In this document: positions 34,856-48,700 of the stretch, one piece after another | Numbering within the stretch: position 1 is the first letter of the stretch | Layout of the letters: each line of letters begins with the position of its first letter | NCBI GenBank assembly: GCA_907163375.1 | Contig: CAJQUW010012679.1 | Location: forward strand, 248,001-312,000 | DNA length: 64,000 bases | Source of the DNA: Prostheceraeus crozeri | Taxonomy: Eukaryota; Platyhelminthes; Polycladida; Euryleptidae | Direction of reading: 5' to 3' | Notes under the pieces: model-generated | Database searches by the model: none | What the model saw: the letters and a program-made list of their open reading frames with translations, nothing else | Told to the model about the DNA's origin: nothing | Made by a program: the position numbers and the translations under genes

Positions 34856-35135
34856 TGTTGACGAAAGGGAAAATAAGGCGTTCGTTCTTTTCAAATGTCT
34901 GTAATTGCGACAACAATAGCCCGGTATTTATGCTCCCCAGGCGGTCTCCGTAATTCTAATCAGTCTCACATAGATGAGGATCATGACGTCACAGTTAGAG
35001 TCTCAGCAAAGTCTTGTTCCTATGACGTCACTCTTCAACAGAGTCAGATGAAATGCCCTGGAGATGACAGATGGAGTGCTGCTACGATTATACACTCAAA
35101 TACCAAACCAACCAACATGCATGATTAACAGCTCA
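34856..35135 (-). repeat. 5' LTR of the young LTR retrotransposon
   Basis: Direct copy of 30689-30968 at about 98.6% identity, again with both TGACGTCA sites. On the minus strand the internal region begins AGCTATCACGG after it. Confidence 0.93.
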
Positions 35136-35811
35136 CCAAAGATATTTAATATTATAAAGGGCTATATAGGAAATAGACGTGTTTTTACCTTGTGTGCAAC
35201 ATGACCAGTAAAAATCAGCTGATAATGCGTGAATTTGAAAATATTTGTAAGCGAGAAACAAATATTCCTTTTCATTGCCTCTTTTTAGTAATTGCAGAAC
35301 TAAAACGCATTTTAATAATAAATCAAGACATTTTTTTATGCCGTATGTCTAAATACAGCGTCCAAATTGCAACAAATAAGCTACTCTACTTTTTCAGATG
35401 TTTTGCAAAACGCTGATGTAAATAAGAGCATCCTGTTGATGCAATTCTTTCAATTAGACCTCATTGCATTATTTTATGTCAGTTGATTATCAAATCTGAA
35501 GAGCATATATAACATATGTTACATATATATAGGAACAGCACAAATGAAAACCAATTGTTTAATTCTTAGATAAAAGCAGAGTGAAGTTCACTTACAATTC
35601 ACCAAATACATGACTAAATGACTTTTCTGAACAGAAAAATGAACCGCGTCTTTACTTTTGATCATGCGGATTGTTTCTTTGTAATAAGTGAGAAGCCTGG
35701 CTATGGTTGTACATGTATATCGCTGCTGTGCCAACCGTTGCCTGGCCACGCCAAGAGCGATTGCCAAGCTTGGCAATAATCTAACGTGTAAATGTAATTT
35801 TGCGGTAAGAA
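35136..35811. other. Non-coding, nothing recognised
   Basis: AT-rich flank of the LTR retrotransposon with no supportable gene. Confidence 0.5.
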
Positions 35812-36615
35812 CCCTGTGGGAACGAATCTGGCGAAAAGCTGGCAGATAATCAGCTACATATTATCATGCAATAGTTCAGTAATAATTTTTAGCATATTCG
35901 CTGGCGAAGTTCGCCGGCGACAATTCGCAAATTCGCGCTCTGTATGCCACCTTTTACTTTTGACTTTCTCTCTTATTTTCTTTAGTAATCCGCCTCTACA
36001 GCCGAGGCTCTATTTTCTCCCTCACCTCCTCACCATCACCCACATACAGTTGTATGGCTAATCTATCTAAGAAATAAGTGCAGACTATCATTCTTTGATA
36101 ATGATAAGAATATAGAGAATCCGCTTACATCAATTTTCATAACATCTCTTGACATTCAATAATTTACAACAATGACAAATATTTGAATAATATAATAGTA
36201 TTTACTGCGACATTTATGGAAGATAAATACTTTTTTAGTTTAAGCCTTCGTGAATTAAAAAAGATCCTTTTTATCAGATCAGACTGAGTATACAATATAT
36301 TTTCATGTAAAGGTAATATACGAACATTACTACTTACCACTAATTAGTTGCTACCAACCTCTTTGGTTGCTACAATATCCACGATTTCGCCGGTTGGCGA
36401 AAAATCAGCTCGCATTAGTAAACAAATATCTACCAACTAATTATAGCAACTTTTTCGCCAAATGTCGTTTTTTAATTTTACACATGTTTTTGGATAGATG
36501 ATGACCATTTTCACATGCGGAGATAGTTTTTACACGAAAAAACTAGAAAATTATCCACAAAATCGCTACCTCGCCAGATAATCTGTTGATATCAGCAAGA
36601 TGCGTTCCCACAGGG
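35812..36615. mobile_element. MITE with CCCTGTGGGAACG ends
   Basis: Terminal inverted repeats CCCTGTGGGAACGAATCT and (reverse complement of right end) CCCTGTGGGAACGCATCT. TGGCGAA / TTCGCC words recur inside in both orientations (about 35832, 35900-35920, 36390-36402, 36452). 804 bp, no transposase frame. The target duplication is unclear (at most AA), so the superfamily is open. Confidence 0.75.
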
Positions 36616-37693
36616 AAATTACATGATACAACAGAAAAAATACATATGAATTATCAGAAAATTTGATAAATTGTATTGGCTTAAGCAAATAAAAACAAAC
36701 AGCATATATTACGTATGTTATACAATGCACATTGACAACATCTTTGACACTGACAGACATCCGATGATTGATTCCACTTGGACCTAAAATGTCCTCTGTT
36801 AATTATTTGCAATACATAGATCCATGTTGTAGTTTCAGCCTGGTGAATAACTCGAAGAGCGTTGTTTACGTGGCTGAGCTTTATTAATAGCCAATTCCTC
36901 AGTGTAATATTCGGATTCTCACTGATTTTGCCAATAGTCCTGAATTCAACAGAGGGAGTTGAGTGTTTATCAACACCCCATCAGTCTTCATCTGAACATT
37001 TTGTCTTACAAATTGATAGTACTGCATTAAATTGCTGCATTACCGCTCTAATCTTTAACAATTTTTTCAGAGAAACTACTGAACGAATATTCTTGAAACT
37101 TATCATATAATATCAGTAAATTATGCTTTACATCATGTGCAATTTCCAAGGCTTTTTGTCGCATTGCACACCGTACAGCCGATAAAACAGCAATTTCGCC
37201 CCATTGCCGTAATGCTTTTTATGCCACGATAAGGACCGTACTAAAATGGGTTCAGATTTATGCATCTATCTCTCATCTAGCCCTTTTAAACAATTAAATA
37301 TCTTTGCAGCTCACGTCTCCACATATCAAGAGAATCTTTTTAAGCGAGATCATAAGCAGCCTGCTGGTAGAGCAAAATAACAGAATCAATGACAATGATT
37401 TCAATCAACTTTGAAGGATATAAATAGATGGGTCCACATCACCATTCAGATTCAAGAAATGAAACATGAATATAGTGAATCATGAAATCATGCCAGTGAA
37501 AATTTAATTAAAACTTTATATTTCAGCCTAGAAAGCAAAATAAGATCTCCACTTTTTCATGAAGACCTCCATTATAATGCTGCTCATGAAATTCCCTTGC
37601 AAATTAGCTTAATTTCCGCTTAGTTAGGATGATTATAGCAAATATTCATTCCTTTTGATATCCAACTTGTCTTGTACTACTTACAACGGGGAG

Positions 37694-38717
37694 TTATCTC
37701 GGTAGTATATAAATTTGCAAAATTTTGTGGACACTGCTGTTGATGGACTTATGTTTCTTCATACGAAATAGTTCTTCGATCTTGAATAACGCAAAAATAC
37801 GATTACTATTGATGGATTTATGGCACAAGGTTAGAAGGTTTGCCTCTGGTAAGACTGAAATTTCTTCTGTACTGTTAACGACATTGACTTTCTTACAACA
37901 TGATTGGAAATGGTTTTGACCGCCACATGAGTAACATTGCAACATTGCTTTCCCCAAGCAGGGCAAAGTTCCTTTCGAAAAATGTGTTTCTTGCCACAAA
38001 ATCTACAAAGAGGCCTTCGCCGAGAGTTTGATTGTCGAGATACTTTTTGATTAAAATTCTTTGATTCGACTTTATCAATATGACATTGATTATCAGTGCT
38101 TCTACAAAACCTTGAAGTAGCATTATTTGCATTAGTGATCTCTTTTATTTGAGTTTCTGAATATTCATACGCTCTGCATATATGAGGGTTAGGTTTTGTC
38201 AGGGGTTAGTCAAGGGTTTTGTCAAGGGTTAGGGATGACTCTCTAAGTAAACGCTCCTGCAAGCGAGAATTAACATTAAAAACAATTTTATCTCTTACCA
38301 TCCGATCCTTCTCAATCTTGAAATTGCATCTGTCTGCTATTGTGCGTAACTCCGTCACAAAAGCATCAAAAGGAGATCGCAAGGGACATGTCCAGAACTT
38401 GAATGAATGAAATAGCCTACCTCGGTTTCCCTCGGACAACAATACTCTTGAAATTTCGTAAGCACGATAGTCGGTACATCCATATCCTTCGCCTCTGCGA
38501 ATGTGAACTGATCGTAGACATTGACAGCATCTGGGCCTGGGCAATTGAGAATTATAGCAGTTTGCTGTTTATCACTAAGGGTAGCTGCTCCAGACGCTAC
38601 AAGATACAAGTTCAATTGTCGTTTCCATCTTCGGAAATTTTCTGCAACATTGCCACTGCTTAGGTCAAGAGCCGAAGGAATTGGTATATGTAAATTCGCC
38701 ACATCAAACGTTTTCAC
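37694..38717 (-). mobile_element. Gag-region fossil of an LTR retroelement
   Basis: On the minus strand an N-terminal gag segment (about 38480-38717; ENFRRWKRQLNLYL and QQTAIILNCPGPDA), a middle segment (about 38210-38400; FDAFVTELRTIADRCNF and DKIVFNV) and a nucleocapsid segment with CFCGKKH-type and CYSCGGQNHFQSCC knuckles (about 37880-38030) appear in order. This is the gag layout common in invertebrate Ty3/Gypsy elements. No LTRs or pol were found. It is broken, by several breaks, and old. Confidence 0.7.
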
Positions 38718-38733
38718 GCTGCCACCATGTTAA

Positions 38734-41700
38734 ATTGATGTACCCAATTTTCCTGCAGAGGAAGGGAGATGTTGATGGACAAGTTTCTCCATACGAAGTA
38801 GTTCTTCATACGCACTGTTAATTTATTATGAAAGTAGTGACCTATAACTTTGTTTTATCTACACAGAAATGTTCTCTTATTGTCTCCCGTCTAATTTCTA
38901 TGTACAGTTGCGTTGTTGCAAGTAGTGTTGCGTGTTGAAATGTGTTCACAGAGAAGAAAGTTGGAATAAAGCACAACCAAATTATACTGGCAGTACGACG
39001 GTCGTTCTCTCTCATTCGGTCTTGGGAGCACAATTTAACAACTACTCAAATAATTTTTTGGACAAAGGAAGCGTAATCTCCGCAAAGCCTGAATTTGTTC
39101 ATATAAAAATTTTCACCGTATGCAGACACTTGTTTGAGTCGACACTCTAGCTATACATCTCTACTCAATGGTTTAATAGGCATGAACAAATTTTGTCGTA
39201 ACACAACATAATTCGATGTATGTGGCAAAGTTTTCACAGCTGCGAAAGAAATGTGAATTTGTTTATACTGTCTAAAAAATATAGCTTCTATACTTGTAAC
39301 CCAACAAAAGGATTTGAATTTTCGACCTCATCCAACAAAACGTGATTTTTGCAAGAAAGAATATTAATTTCTGCTTATAAGGAACCCCGGCAGCGCGACA
39401 GAACGAGGAGGGTAAGCAATGAATGTGTCTATTGTTAGCGCAATCCTAATATCAAAATTGATGAAAAATTTAAATTGATGACTCTAGCTCGCATACCCTT
39501 GTAATAGGCAATTTTATTTAGGACTAGTGACAAGCTCAGTGGTTCATCATACCATAAATCTCAAATCACCGCGATAACCGTTTGTCTTTGTGATGAAGAA
39601 ATTGTATGTTCTTATTACTATTTCATGTAGCATAGAATCATGGAAATTATGCTAATTCGTTTTTGTTTTCTAGTTTCTGCATATAAAATGAACAAGAAAA
39701 ACCGATAAAAATTGAAGCAACAGTTATGTCTTCCACACAGGAAGCATCTATATGACTCGCTTGATGTGATGATCAATGACCATCGAGATTGCCATGGATG
39801 ACACCAAGGGTAATGCTTACATGGAGGACACGAGATAGTGCGCCAGCTGATTCCATTTGCCGATTTTCCTTTTTTTAATTCTCGCTAGCTCAAGCGCGCT
39901 CAATCCAATTTTTACAGGTTCCAGGAGTGCGAAGTTGCTTTTACTAATCGCAAAGCCACTTGCTTGTGTTGTTTAGTATGCTTATGCTGTACGGAGGCGT
40001 ACACGTGCATTCTGCCTTAGAAATGTATATGTGGAGCAGTTCATGTTAGTGATTCACGCATATTCATCAAGATGTGATTGTAATGGCAGGCTTATTGTCT
40101 GTTTTAAACATGTATTAACTTGTCAAAAAACGGTCTCATAAAAGTTTTTACAATACTTTTGAAAACTTCCTTTTCTAATGAGTGGGTTAAGATACTCAGT
40201 GCCGCATGACACCCTAGCTTATGCCCAATTTTAAACTTTGTCGGCGTGCTTTGGCTCCTTAAATGAAAAACTATCTTTTTTTGATGACTTTTCGATGATT
40301 TTAAAGAAAAAGCTATTTCCATAAAGCTCAGAGGGCCTACCTTGCAGAATGAGTTGTTTTCCATCTAAACTGCTGCACAAAGCTTTCTGTAAAAGGACTT
40401 TTGAAGTTCAAGTCTCTTTGGTAAGCTATTCACCATGATAATGATATCTTGACCTAAAAAGCAGCCACGCTTGTGCGGTATATGCATAATAAGGATATCA
40501 GATATTAATCTGGAGCACACTATCAAAGATTACACCAACTGATCGTTCCAAAAACCCCGCGCGAGTGCTTTAATTTGCGCTCCGTTCTCCTCTGTTTATG
40601 GAGCTAACTCAAGTAGCTCTACTACTGCGTGGGTAATCAGGTGAAGTCATGCCAGTTCAGAGGTGTAAGTGCTATCAACATCAGTCTGTGACACCTTGTT
40701 TTGGAAACTAGGAGATTATGAAAGTTATCTTGTTTTTGAAATTTATCGAACAATTTTCGAGTACGGTGTACAATGGACGCCACATTTTGCGGATAGCCTC
40801 TGCCACATGCCCGTGTCCGCATAAATATTTACGTTTGTCATCAATATCCGAAAATAAAATAAATTATAAAATAGACGTCCTGCCCTTTGTTCATGATCAA
40901 TCGGTCAAGAATTTGAACTTTGCAGCGAGGGAGATAACCATCCGCCTCGCTTTTATGTTCCAATGAGATATGAAGTGACCAATGATATTTAAGCGTGATC
41001 AGGTTGTCGAGAAGGAATTTTGAGGCCTATTATTCAACTGCATACATGAGAAAGCCTACTCAATTGTACCTCGCTATATGTTCTTGTTATCTCGTGCGCG
41101 CCAATATGCATCGCGTTCGATCAAACCCTTTGAATCGTGGCTTTTTCAACCTAAGAATTCAGCCATGAAGATTCGATGCGTAGATTATATTGAAAATGTG
41201 TCACCAACAAATGTGACGAATGAAAAGATATCCTTGGTTTCAAATTTTCAAATTTTACCAGTTCATTTATCGACATAACTCTCAGTTGACTCCAGTCTAA
41301 ATAAGTACTCGTAATATTATGCATCAGAAAAATTTGAGTATTCACAGTAATATATTGCGCCAGTTGTACACAATGACCGGTGCATTTTATTAAGTAAAAC
41401 TCTTTCCCATCCAAATTTTTCCACAATATTCGATTATTTTCACTTAAACATTTTCTTTAGCTCTTTAAACGAATCGGAAAATCATGTGTTCTTTCTGTTT
41501 GGAGAACAGGTCCTGATCCTGATCATGGTCCAGTGTCACTGTTCATTGCCCACAGTGGCGTCTTCTCCGTACCTGCGAGGCCTTCGGCGCATCCTCAAAA
41601 ATTATTTTCCAACAATCATAAAAATGAAAAGTGTCATCATTCATTTAAATTCGATAGCTTCTCGTGATAGCTGTGCACATCTTTCCGTTTCAAAATCAGA

Positions 41701-44700
41701 CGCTCAACCTCAGAGCGAACAGTTTTGCAGCACGTGCTCGAATCACAGCTGTTTTCTTCGAACAATTAGACACACAAGCTAGTCGTGTGTTCAGACGGAG
41801 CATTGATATTCAGACAAAGCCAAAGAGAGTTGTGTGCGTGTGAGGCAGTAAGCGCACGCGCCCGCGACAATATTGGCTTTCCCGCCGATAGACATAATGC
41901 TTTGCCTTCTCCAATTTTTGCAATGAAATTCTACGCAATTCTTGATCAAGGCGCGGTACCTAAATATAGTAAGGGAAGCGCAACCCAATTGTTCTTGGAT
42001 TCACTGAATGTCAGAGGCCACTACGTCGACAGTAGCGGATGGATGACGTTCAGACAAGACTGCGATCAGATGATGAGCGCTCTTCAATGAATGCAGAGTG
42101 ATGCATCTGACTCGAATACCATAATTTGTTTTTACGTGATTGATGTGACGCTGTGTTTAGTACTGCAGATGAGATCATAACCACGCCTTTCGTCCGAAGG
42201 GAATATACTGAAAAGATGACAGTCGTCAAGCAAGGTAGGCCAACACCTGATATAAAATGAAAGTAGTCACTGAGAAAGAAATAAGAAGCACTACACAAGA
42301 CATTTTAATGCATCAAAATTTCAAACACGTGAGTGGTTGACCGGCCGTGAGAAACACAGGAAACTGTTGGCCTTGCCTCCTTTTTTTCTCGAGAAAATGT
42401 GGTCTCAGCTCCTTGAGTAAGGCGGTTAAGCGACATGAGCAATCACTTCTCATGTGCACATTCACTTGGCCTTAAATAATGTTCGGGATGTTGTTATTAA
42501 AAATTAATTTAAATTCATGAAAATTAATGTTGCAACATAAAAGTGTTTGGTATATAAATAGTATTCCAATGCCGAGTGAAGGGCTATGGTCTGGGAGCAC
42601 GCGACGCCACTGATTGCCCACAAGATCATCCATTGTACTCGATTGCGTTTAACCTCATGCTATATATTTTATACCTTCTAATAGCAATGGGCCAATCAGA
42701 GAAATCAACGATATGTTTGTTTTCATCTGAACTGAAGTTTCTCGAAATCTGCGGGGCTTGTTGCGCCAAATACGTATTTGAACGCATTATCCAGCTGTAA
42801 CAATTTGATTAGAATATATTCCACAAAAATAGAGTTGAAAGTTGCTGAGAAAGAAAGCAATCAGATGAGCAAGTTCTTTTGGTTGTCTTGCACGATGCAC
42901 CCAAGGTGGCGAAATGGTCTCTATTGGTCCTTATTTCGGAGACATGTCCCTAAAATATGGACCCTTTGAAAAAGTCACATAAGTCCATAAAATTTGTATA
43001 AATACCTCTCTTGCTATAGTACAAATGATTTTTCATGAAATTCTTGATGGAAAAGGGATTTAACATCGATCAATATGCTCATTAATATATATTATTGGTA
43101 TGCTTCTTAGGTCTTATACTTGAGATCAACTAGTTCTTATAATTTTATCACATGATTGTATGTGCACTGAACACACAGTCATGTACGTCATACAACTTAA
43201 TTATTAAAGCGGCTAGTAATATAGCTTCTGCTTTTGTTACAGAAATCGATTCTGGATGTAGAAATAAAGCAGGAGAATCACATTCAATTATGTCTTTACA
43301 CTATCGTAATAACATTAATCTTAACCACGTATCAAAAGTTGTATCTTCAAGCACATGCACCTCTGTCCATTATGTATTATATTTATAATATTCAGACTAT
43401 TGCGATCCAAAACCAAAACGTACACTTACAGAAATTACAAGAATGGTCATGTATTTTTAGAGGAGACTAAAAAATCAGTGATTCTCGTCATACATCTACC
43501 AATCAAAGAAAGATGGAGGCCTCATAGAATTTTAGGATTTTTCGGGCATATTGCTCTACAATCGGGTCAGAAGTCAGTATGAATTCCAATTAGTGTATAA
43601 TAAGCCTAATATATGCCTATTTCTAGAGGCCTTATAAAGGTTTTCGATGATGAAATTCGAGGTCCCTATTTTCCGAAAATTCGTTTGGCCAGCGTGGATG
43701 CAACTGTTGCAACACAAGTTGATGATATTTTTATATTTGCTCCAGGAATTTTCTGCTTACACTCACACCATTTCCTGCGTCTCGCGCAGAAGAATCATCT
43801 TGCCTGAATAATTATCAAGATTACTTCATAGTAGCATCGTTCATCTTGTCCATGAATCCTCTTCATTGATTTGCTGCTCCAGTTTTGTGAAAGGGAGATG
43901 GAGTGAAATCAACCATGATATAAACAGGCAGTATAACTGACACTACCTGTATACGAATCAGTTTCATGACACATTATAATTACGTCGCAGTTGAGTTACC
44001 GGAGGTAATTCTTATTGTAATGGTTCTTACTGTATGAAAACGCGTTCACTTCCATGTTGAATTCTTCTACGAATAGGATAGTAGAAGTGCAGCCTACTTG
44101 TTCCTTTACTTCAATATCATGTGACCTACACGTCCAACTGCCTGACCACAGGCCATTAATCCTAATTGGCGAGAGTTGCGAGTGTGTGAAGGCTTCTTCA
44201 ACACCGATAGCTTGCGTGTGTGGTTTCATGCATTTGGTAGGACAGGGATGAGTAGCAACCACATCAGCACAGACTGAGGACTGACTTCAACAACGTAATA
44301 CTAAAACATTGATAAATGGACTTGCGCTTTTGCACTCCCACGGCAGATATCATTTAGGTGCATCGGTGTCTTTGATGGAGTGATCATATAAAATTCCTGA
44401 AGACTTTAGCCATTCTCGGTCCTCGGCCGCTCGGAGCACTGTGTTCTCTAGAGCGCGGTAATTGCCCTCCTAAGCCAGATAAAGTCACCACTTCCACCAT
44501 CATGCACGAAACACAACGAATGTTAATTTCGGACTTGTGCTTCTACTATGCGTCATACCCTAGCTGATCACAATGCACCTTGACTTAGTGTTCGGGACAG
44601 CCGTCGTTTCCACTCCGGCTTCATTTCAGTAGAAGAGGCTATCCCTCCGCTAAAGTGAGTTGTGCAGAATGAATGGTGGAAGTTTAAGTGTGATAAGTAT

Positions 44701-45451
44701 ACATGATTGCTACAGGGGAAAAGCTATCGTAAAAATAGATGCATTAATGATGATAGGGGTATAGTTATTACCCAAAGCGAAACACCTACTTCTTGGGATG
44801 AGTTATAATATGAAAAGCAATCGTAAACACGGTCAAATCTTACGTTTTGGATCATCATTTTTTTGCGATTCTTTCATTCTCTAGCTCGAGTGCACATGTG
44901 CCCCTTTTCGTTATTTCAAGGGATAAACAAACGAGTGCTTGGTTTTTTCAAATCGTCTTAAATACAAGCACAGACAATAAACTTGATAAATTCGAAACTA
45001 TAAATTCAAAAAAGGAAAATATGATAGCAGATAGTCTTTTAAGGCGAACTGTGGCAAAAGTAGATACTCGACGGAATTTATGATCCTTGAATCATCATTT
45101 GAAAGTGTTCACTGATTCCAAATGATACAAAGTTAGTGCTGCTGAACCTTCACTTGCAATTAAGTCTGAATATAGAAGACAAGCTTGCCGGTGGGATGGA
45201 GTTCACCCTTGCATTACCACAAAAATCCCATGGAGAGAAGGTTACCATGGGATTCCCATCCCATTAATCGATTATTATTCCAGCACTTCAAAACTCTTTT
45301 TCATAAGTTCGAATATAGTTCGAATTGTCTTTTTTGGCATTTATGAATTTGAATTTTTATGATAGGCAATTCTGTGTCATCTTTTCAGACACTTTCTAAG
45401 TCTCGAAATCATATGGTGTTTTAATCAATATTTTATTTTCCAGTTTTTATC
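38734..45451. other. Long non-coding stretch upstream of ATPSCKMT
   Basis: No recognisable gene over 6.7 kb. A short CpG-richer patch with GCACGCGCCCGCG lies at about 41851-41867. A 5' untranslated exon of ATPSCKMT may hide here, because its first coding exon is preceded by a splice-acceptor-like tract (TTTTATTTTCCAG ending 45443). Confidence 0.45.
41923..42090 (+). CDS. Hypothetical 55-residue ORF (uncertain)
   Basis: Starts at an ATG just after the CpG-richer patch and reads MKFYAILDQGAVPKY... to ...MMSALQ. It matches no family I know. It has no membrane segment and no signal peptide. Placement next to a CpG-rich patch is the only support, and it could be chance or a first exon. Confidence 0.2.
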   Translation: MKFYAILDQGAVPKYSKGSATQLFLDSLNVRGHYVDSSGWMTFRQDCDQMMSALQ

Positions 45452-45748
45452 ATGGTGAATAATTGTGTCGAATGTATGGAGCTCCAACAGACGCTTGGTA
45501 TCTCAAATACGGAGAATAGCACGGAGAAAAACAGAAACAAATATCGCAATTATGTGCTGATAGGCTGCGGAGTTATTGTTGGTTCAATCACAGGATCTAT
45601 TTTTCCATTCATATCTCCTGCATTTCGAAAATTCTGTCTACCATATGTTCCCGCAACTGATAATCAAGTCAGAAATGTTTTTCACATTCTGAAGCAATTT
45701 GAAAGACGTGGGAGTCTAGTTGATCTCGGCAGTGGTGATGGTCGAATT
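45452..45748 (+). CDS. ATPSCKMT: ATPSCKMT coding exon 1
   Basis: 99 codons ending with the SAM motif VDLGSGDGRI. The donor is ATT/GTGAGT. The start lies in TATCATGG. Confidence 0.93.
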
Positions 45749-48700
45749 GTGAGTTATTTCATCAATTTCACGATATTTTTCTTTTGCGTATAATAATATA
45801 TTTTTCTTTGAACAGGTTATTGAGGCAAGTCGAAGAAGCTTTCAAGCGTTTGGTGTCGAACTTAATTATTCACTAGTATTATTTTCGCGAATTCAGAGTT
45901 TGTTTTCAAAATCTTCAGCAAAGTTCTACAGGAAGGATCTTTGGAAAGTAAGATTTCTGACCTAATGTGCTACCTTCCAACTTGCATTGCCTAGCAGGGT
46001 TACGTTTTATATTACAAAATTGCGGTTTTCAAATATCATAATACCATGATATACGTAGCCCCGATCATACGAAAAGCATGCTTCTTTATAATACATCGCT
46101 ATGTGCAATCACCGGCCCGCTATTATGTTGCTCATGAATGAAGCCCGCTTTCGTCTCTCATGGTTTGCGGATTTTCGTAATACTGTTGTAGAAAATATTA
46201 AGCAGAAATCGTCCGATGCTACTTTCTTTTCGATGCCCAAGCGATCTGACACTACAATCTTAGATGTTCTTAGTGTTTCAACTGCCCGGTAAGGTCAGGA
46301 AAAATAAACGCAGAACAGCCAGTTGTGCACTCAAATAGCTTCTTCGCCCATTCTAGATGTCATAAACCAGTTTGAACCATTCCGAGCCTTAACGATGAGC
46401 CCTTGCGTTTGCGATTGCTATCGAATTTATTACTTAAATTGTTCAAGTCTGGGGACGTTTTTCTAGTCAATGCCGAAGGGAACTGGCACTCTGCAATATG
46501 TTGTGCAATTACTAGGCTTCGGGAGAGAGGTTTATCAGATATGAAATACTTTAATCGTTCTTTCAGGAGTAATCCTCTCACGGAATTTTTGGTAGTCAAT
46601 CATTAAGTCAGATTGTAATTGGATTTTCATCTATTTCAGTTTGATCTTCGTCCATACGATAATATTGTCATTTTCGGCGTCGAATCTATGGTAAGTTCTA
46701 AAGCATTATGGGTCATGTTGGAGTTGGAATTTTTCATTTGAACACTGTCGTAAATGTTGTTTTTGTTAGTTTTACTTATTGTTTCACAGAAAGTGATTGT
46801 CATCCTGACATGAAATTTTGAATTACAGGTTTTGGACTTCAAGACTGGACTTCATTAACCTAACCTTGGTTGATGAAATAGTGATATCAATAATGACATT
46901 AAATTTCATTAATGACACAGTGACTTCAAATAAAGAAAAGTGGATTTCAAAAGGAAAGGTATAACATTTGTCCAATATGTCACAATGTCATGATTGAAAG
47001 TCTCTTTGTCTGTCATGATTTCACTTTGTCGATAATTTCTACGCTATGTCTCTCATAAATTGCTAAGTCTTGCATTATTCTGTGACTGTCCTTATTGAAA
47101 TCTAAAGCCTGTATAGTTTAATCGTCAATGTTTCTCATCTTAGACTTATTATTTAGAAGATTATTTACCTGCGGATTATGAAGACCAAAATTTGTGAAAC
47201 TTATTTTGGATTCAAGAAGTTCACTTCAAATAATTTAGAATTTTTGGAGGATCGCTGAAAGGGTGTTATAGAGTGTATAATGCCTGTGTCAATAATTTAA
47301 CCCGAAATATCACTCGTTATCATACAATTTTATCCGATTGCCGCCACCCAGCCAATTATACATTGGTGTTAGTATTATGTTTGAAACGTTGTACGCTAAC
47401 CAATATGTCAAAACATTAAATAATTAGGCTAATAAGATTTTGCTCTATATAAAGTATGTATTCCAAGCAATACAATGCAATGAACACGCATCATTGTTTT
47501 GACAAGGGGAAACTGCTGTGACTGAAAGTACAATAAGAAATGCAAATTAGTTAGTCGCAAATCAAGATGCACAACAAAATTAAGCTTACTCAGCGAGTGA
47601 ATTCCGTCCAACTGGGGCTGTTAGAATTGGCGCCTCAATTTATCCTAGCATTTACTATCCTAACGCTCGTGCACCAGGTTCTCCTTACTAATGGATAAAA
47701 GCGATTATGTATATTAGCCATCGTATGATATCAATATCGTATCAATCGTATCATATCAATGAGTTATGCCAGACCATGGACATCTAGAAATAGTAACTAC
47801 TAGAATGAAATGATGATTTGATGAATATATCAATGAGAAATTTAATCCTTAAGAGAACTGATAAAACTACAGGTTAATGGTACAATGTCAAAATAACAGA
47901 CTCTTACTCAAGAAATAAATTAAGTGAACTATAAACAGGAATGGAACCTAAATGTTAACAACGGACTATAAGAAGTCATCAACAGAGACTAGGATAGGGC
48001 TATTGTGTTTCGGTCACTCACCTCTGAACACTCAAACTCACTCCAGCGGGACCCTACCCAAAAGCAGCCTCAATCCGTAGTCAGTGTAATGAAAACCGTG
48101 ACAAAATAAAACAAAATTTAATTACCTTCAAATCAGCCTAAGTTACAGCATTTTCCCAAGAATTATCTGCAGAGTATAATATAATATAATAATGTTTATT
48201 TTTCAAATTTCCTCAATATAAGAAGTGTGAGGAATATACAACATTTGAAAGTAAAACACTCTTCATTACAAGACAAAAATAAGTGGAAAATCAACAACGA
48301 AAGTGAGAAGCAGCAAGTCAGTTCACGAAGTTATTTAAGGCTGAAACCGCTGTTTGATAATTTAGCCATAGATGCCATAAATGCTTTGGAGCATGCAACT
48401 GTCTGAGACAGTGGAAGTTTGTACTTTTGTGAGCGAGTCATCACTGGAGGCTCAAGATGATGAAGAAGGTAGTGCTTGATACATCAAATGTAGCCATTGT
48501 GACTAATATCCATTGTGGATATAGTACCAATGACTATATCCGTAATTTCCGTAAATCAGCCAAAAATTTTGTTTGGTCTGTCTGGTAATCAGTCCGAAAA
48601 TCCAATAAAAATAAGGTGTGTTGGGGGTCGGAGTATAAGGATTCTCTTAAGTTTTCTAAATGGCATTGAAATTGAGATTTGTTGATTCCTTGCGATTTAT

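Larger units (their letters stand above)
30689..35135 (-). mobile_element. LTR retrotransposon, Ty3/Gypsy-like, young but broken (fossil)
   Basis: Two 280-bp LTRs (TG...CA) differ at about 4 sites (about 1.4%), so insertion was recent. On the minus strand the order is gag (about 34060-34830; no zinc knuckle obvious), protease and start of RT (about 33165-33830, with an RPVVDYRQLNKEI block), RNase H (about 32300-32560, with VVWADASN and INRAELDAVL), the integrase zinc finger (HERHHMGVDRT ... CDRCARV) and integrase core (WDRLAIDV; SDNAAVF; YRSQGNGIVERAHRTIK), ending in an acidic tail at 31003. Gene order is consistent with Ty3/Gypsy, though BEL/Pao shares it, so the family is tentative. A G-rich tract precedes the 3' LTR. 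It is nearly full length but broken, by about five breaks. No clear target duplication was seen. Confidence 0.9.

Noticed and set aside
41785-41922. Upstream extension of the small ORF at 41923
   Set aside because: Runs through the CpG-rich patch with low-complexity wording; the internal ATG is the more credible start.
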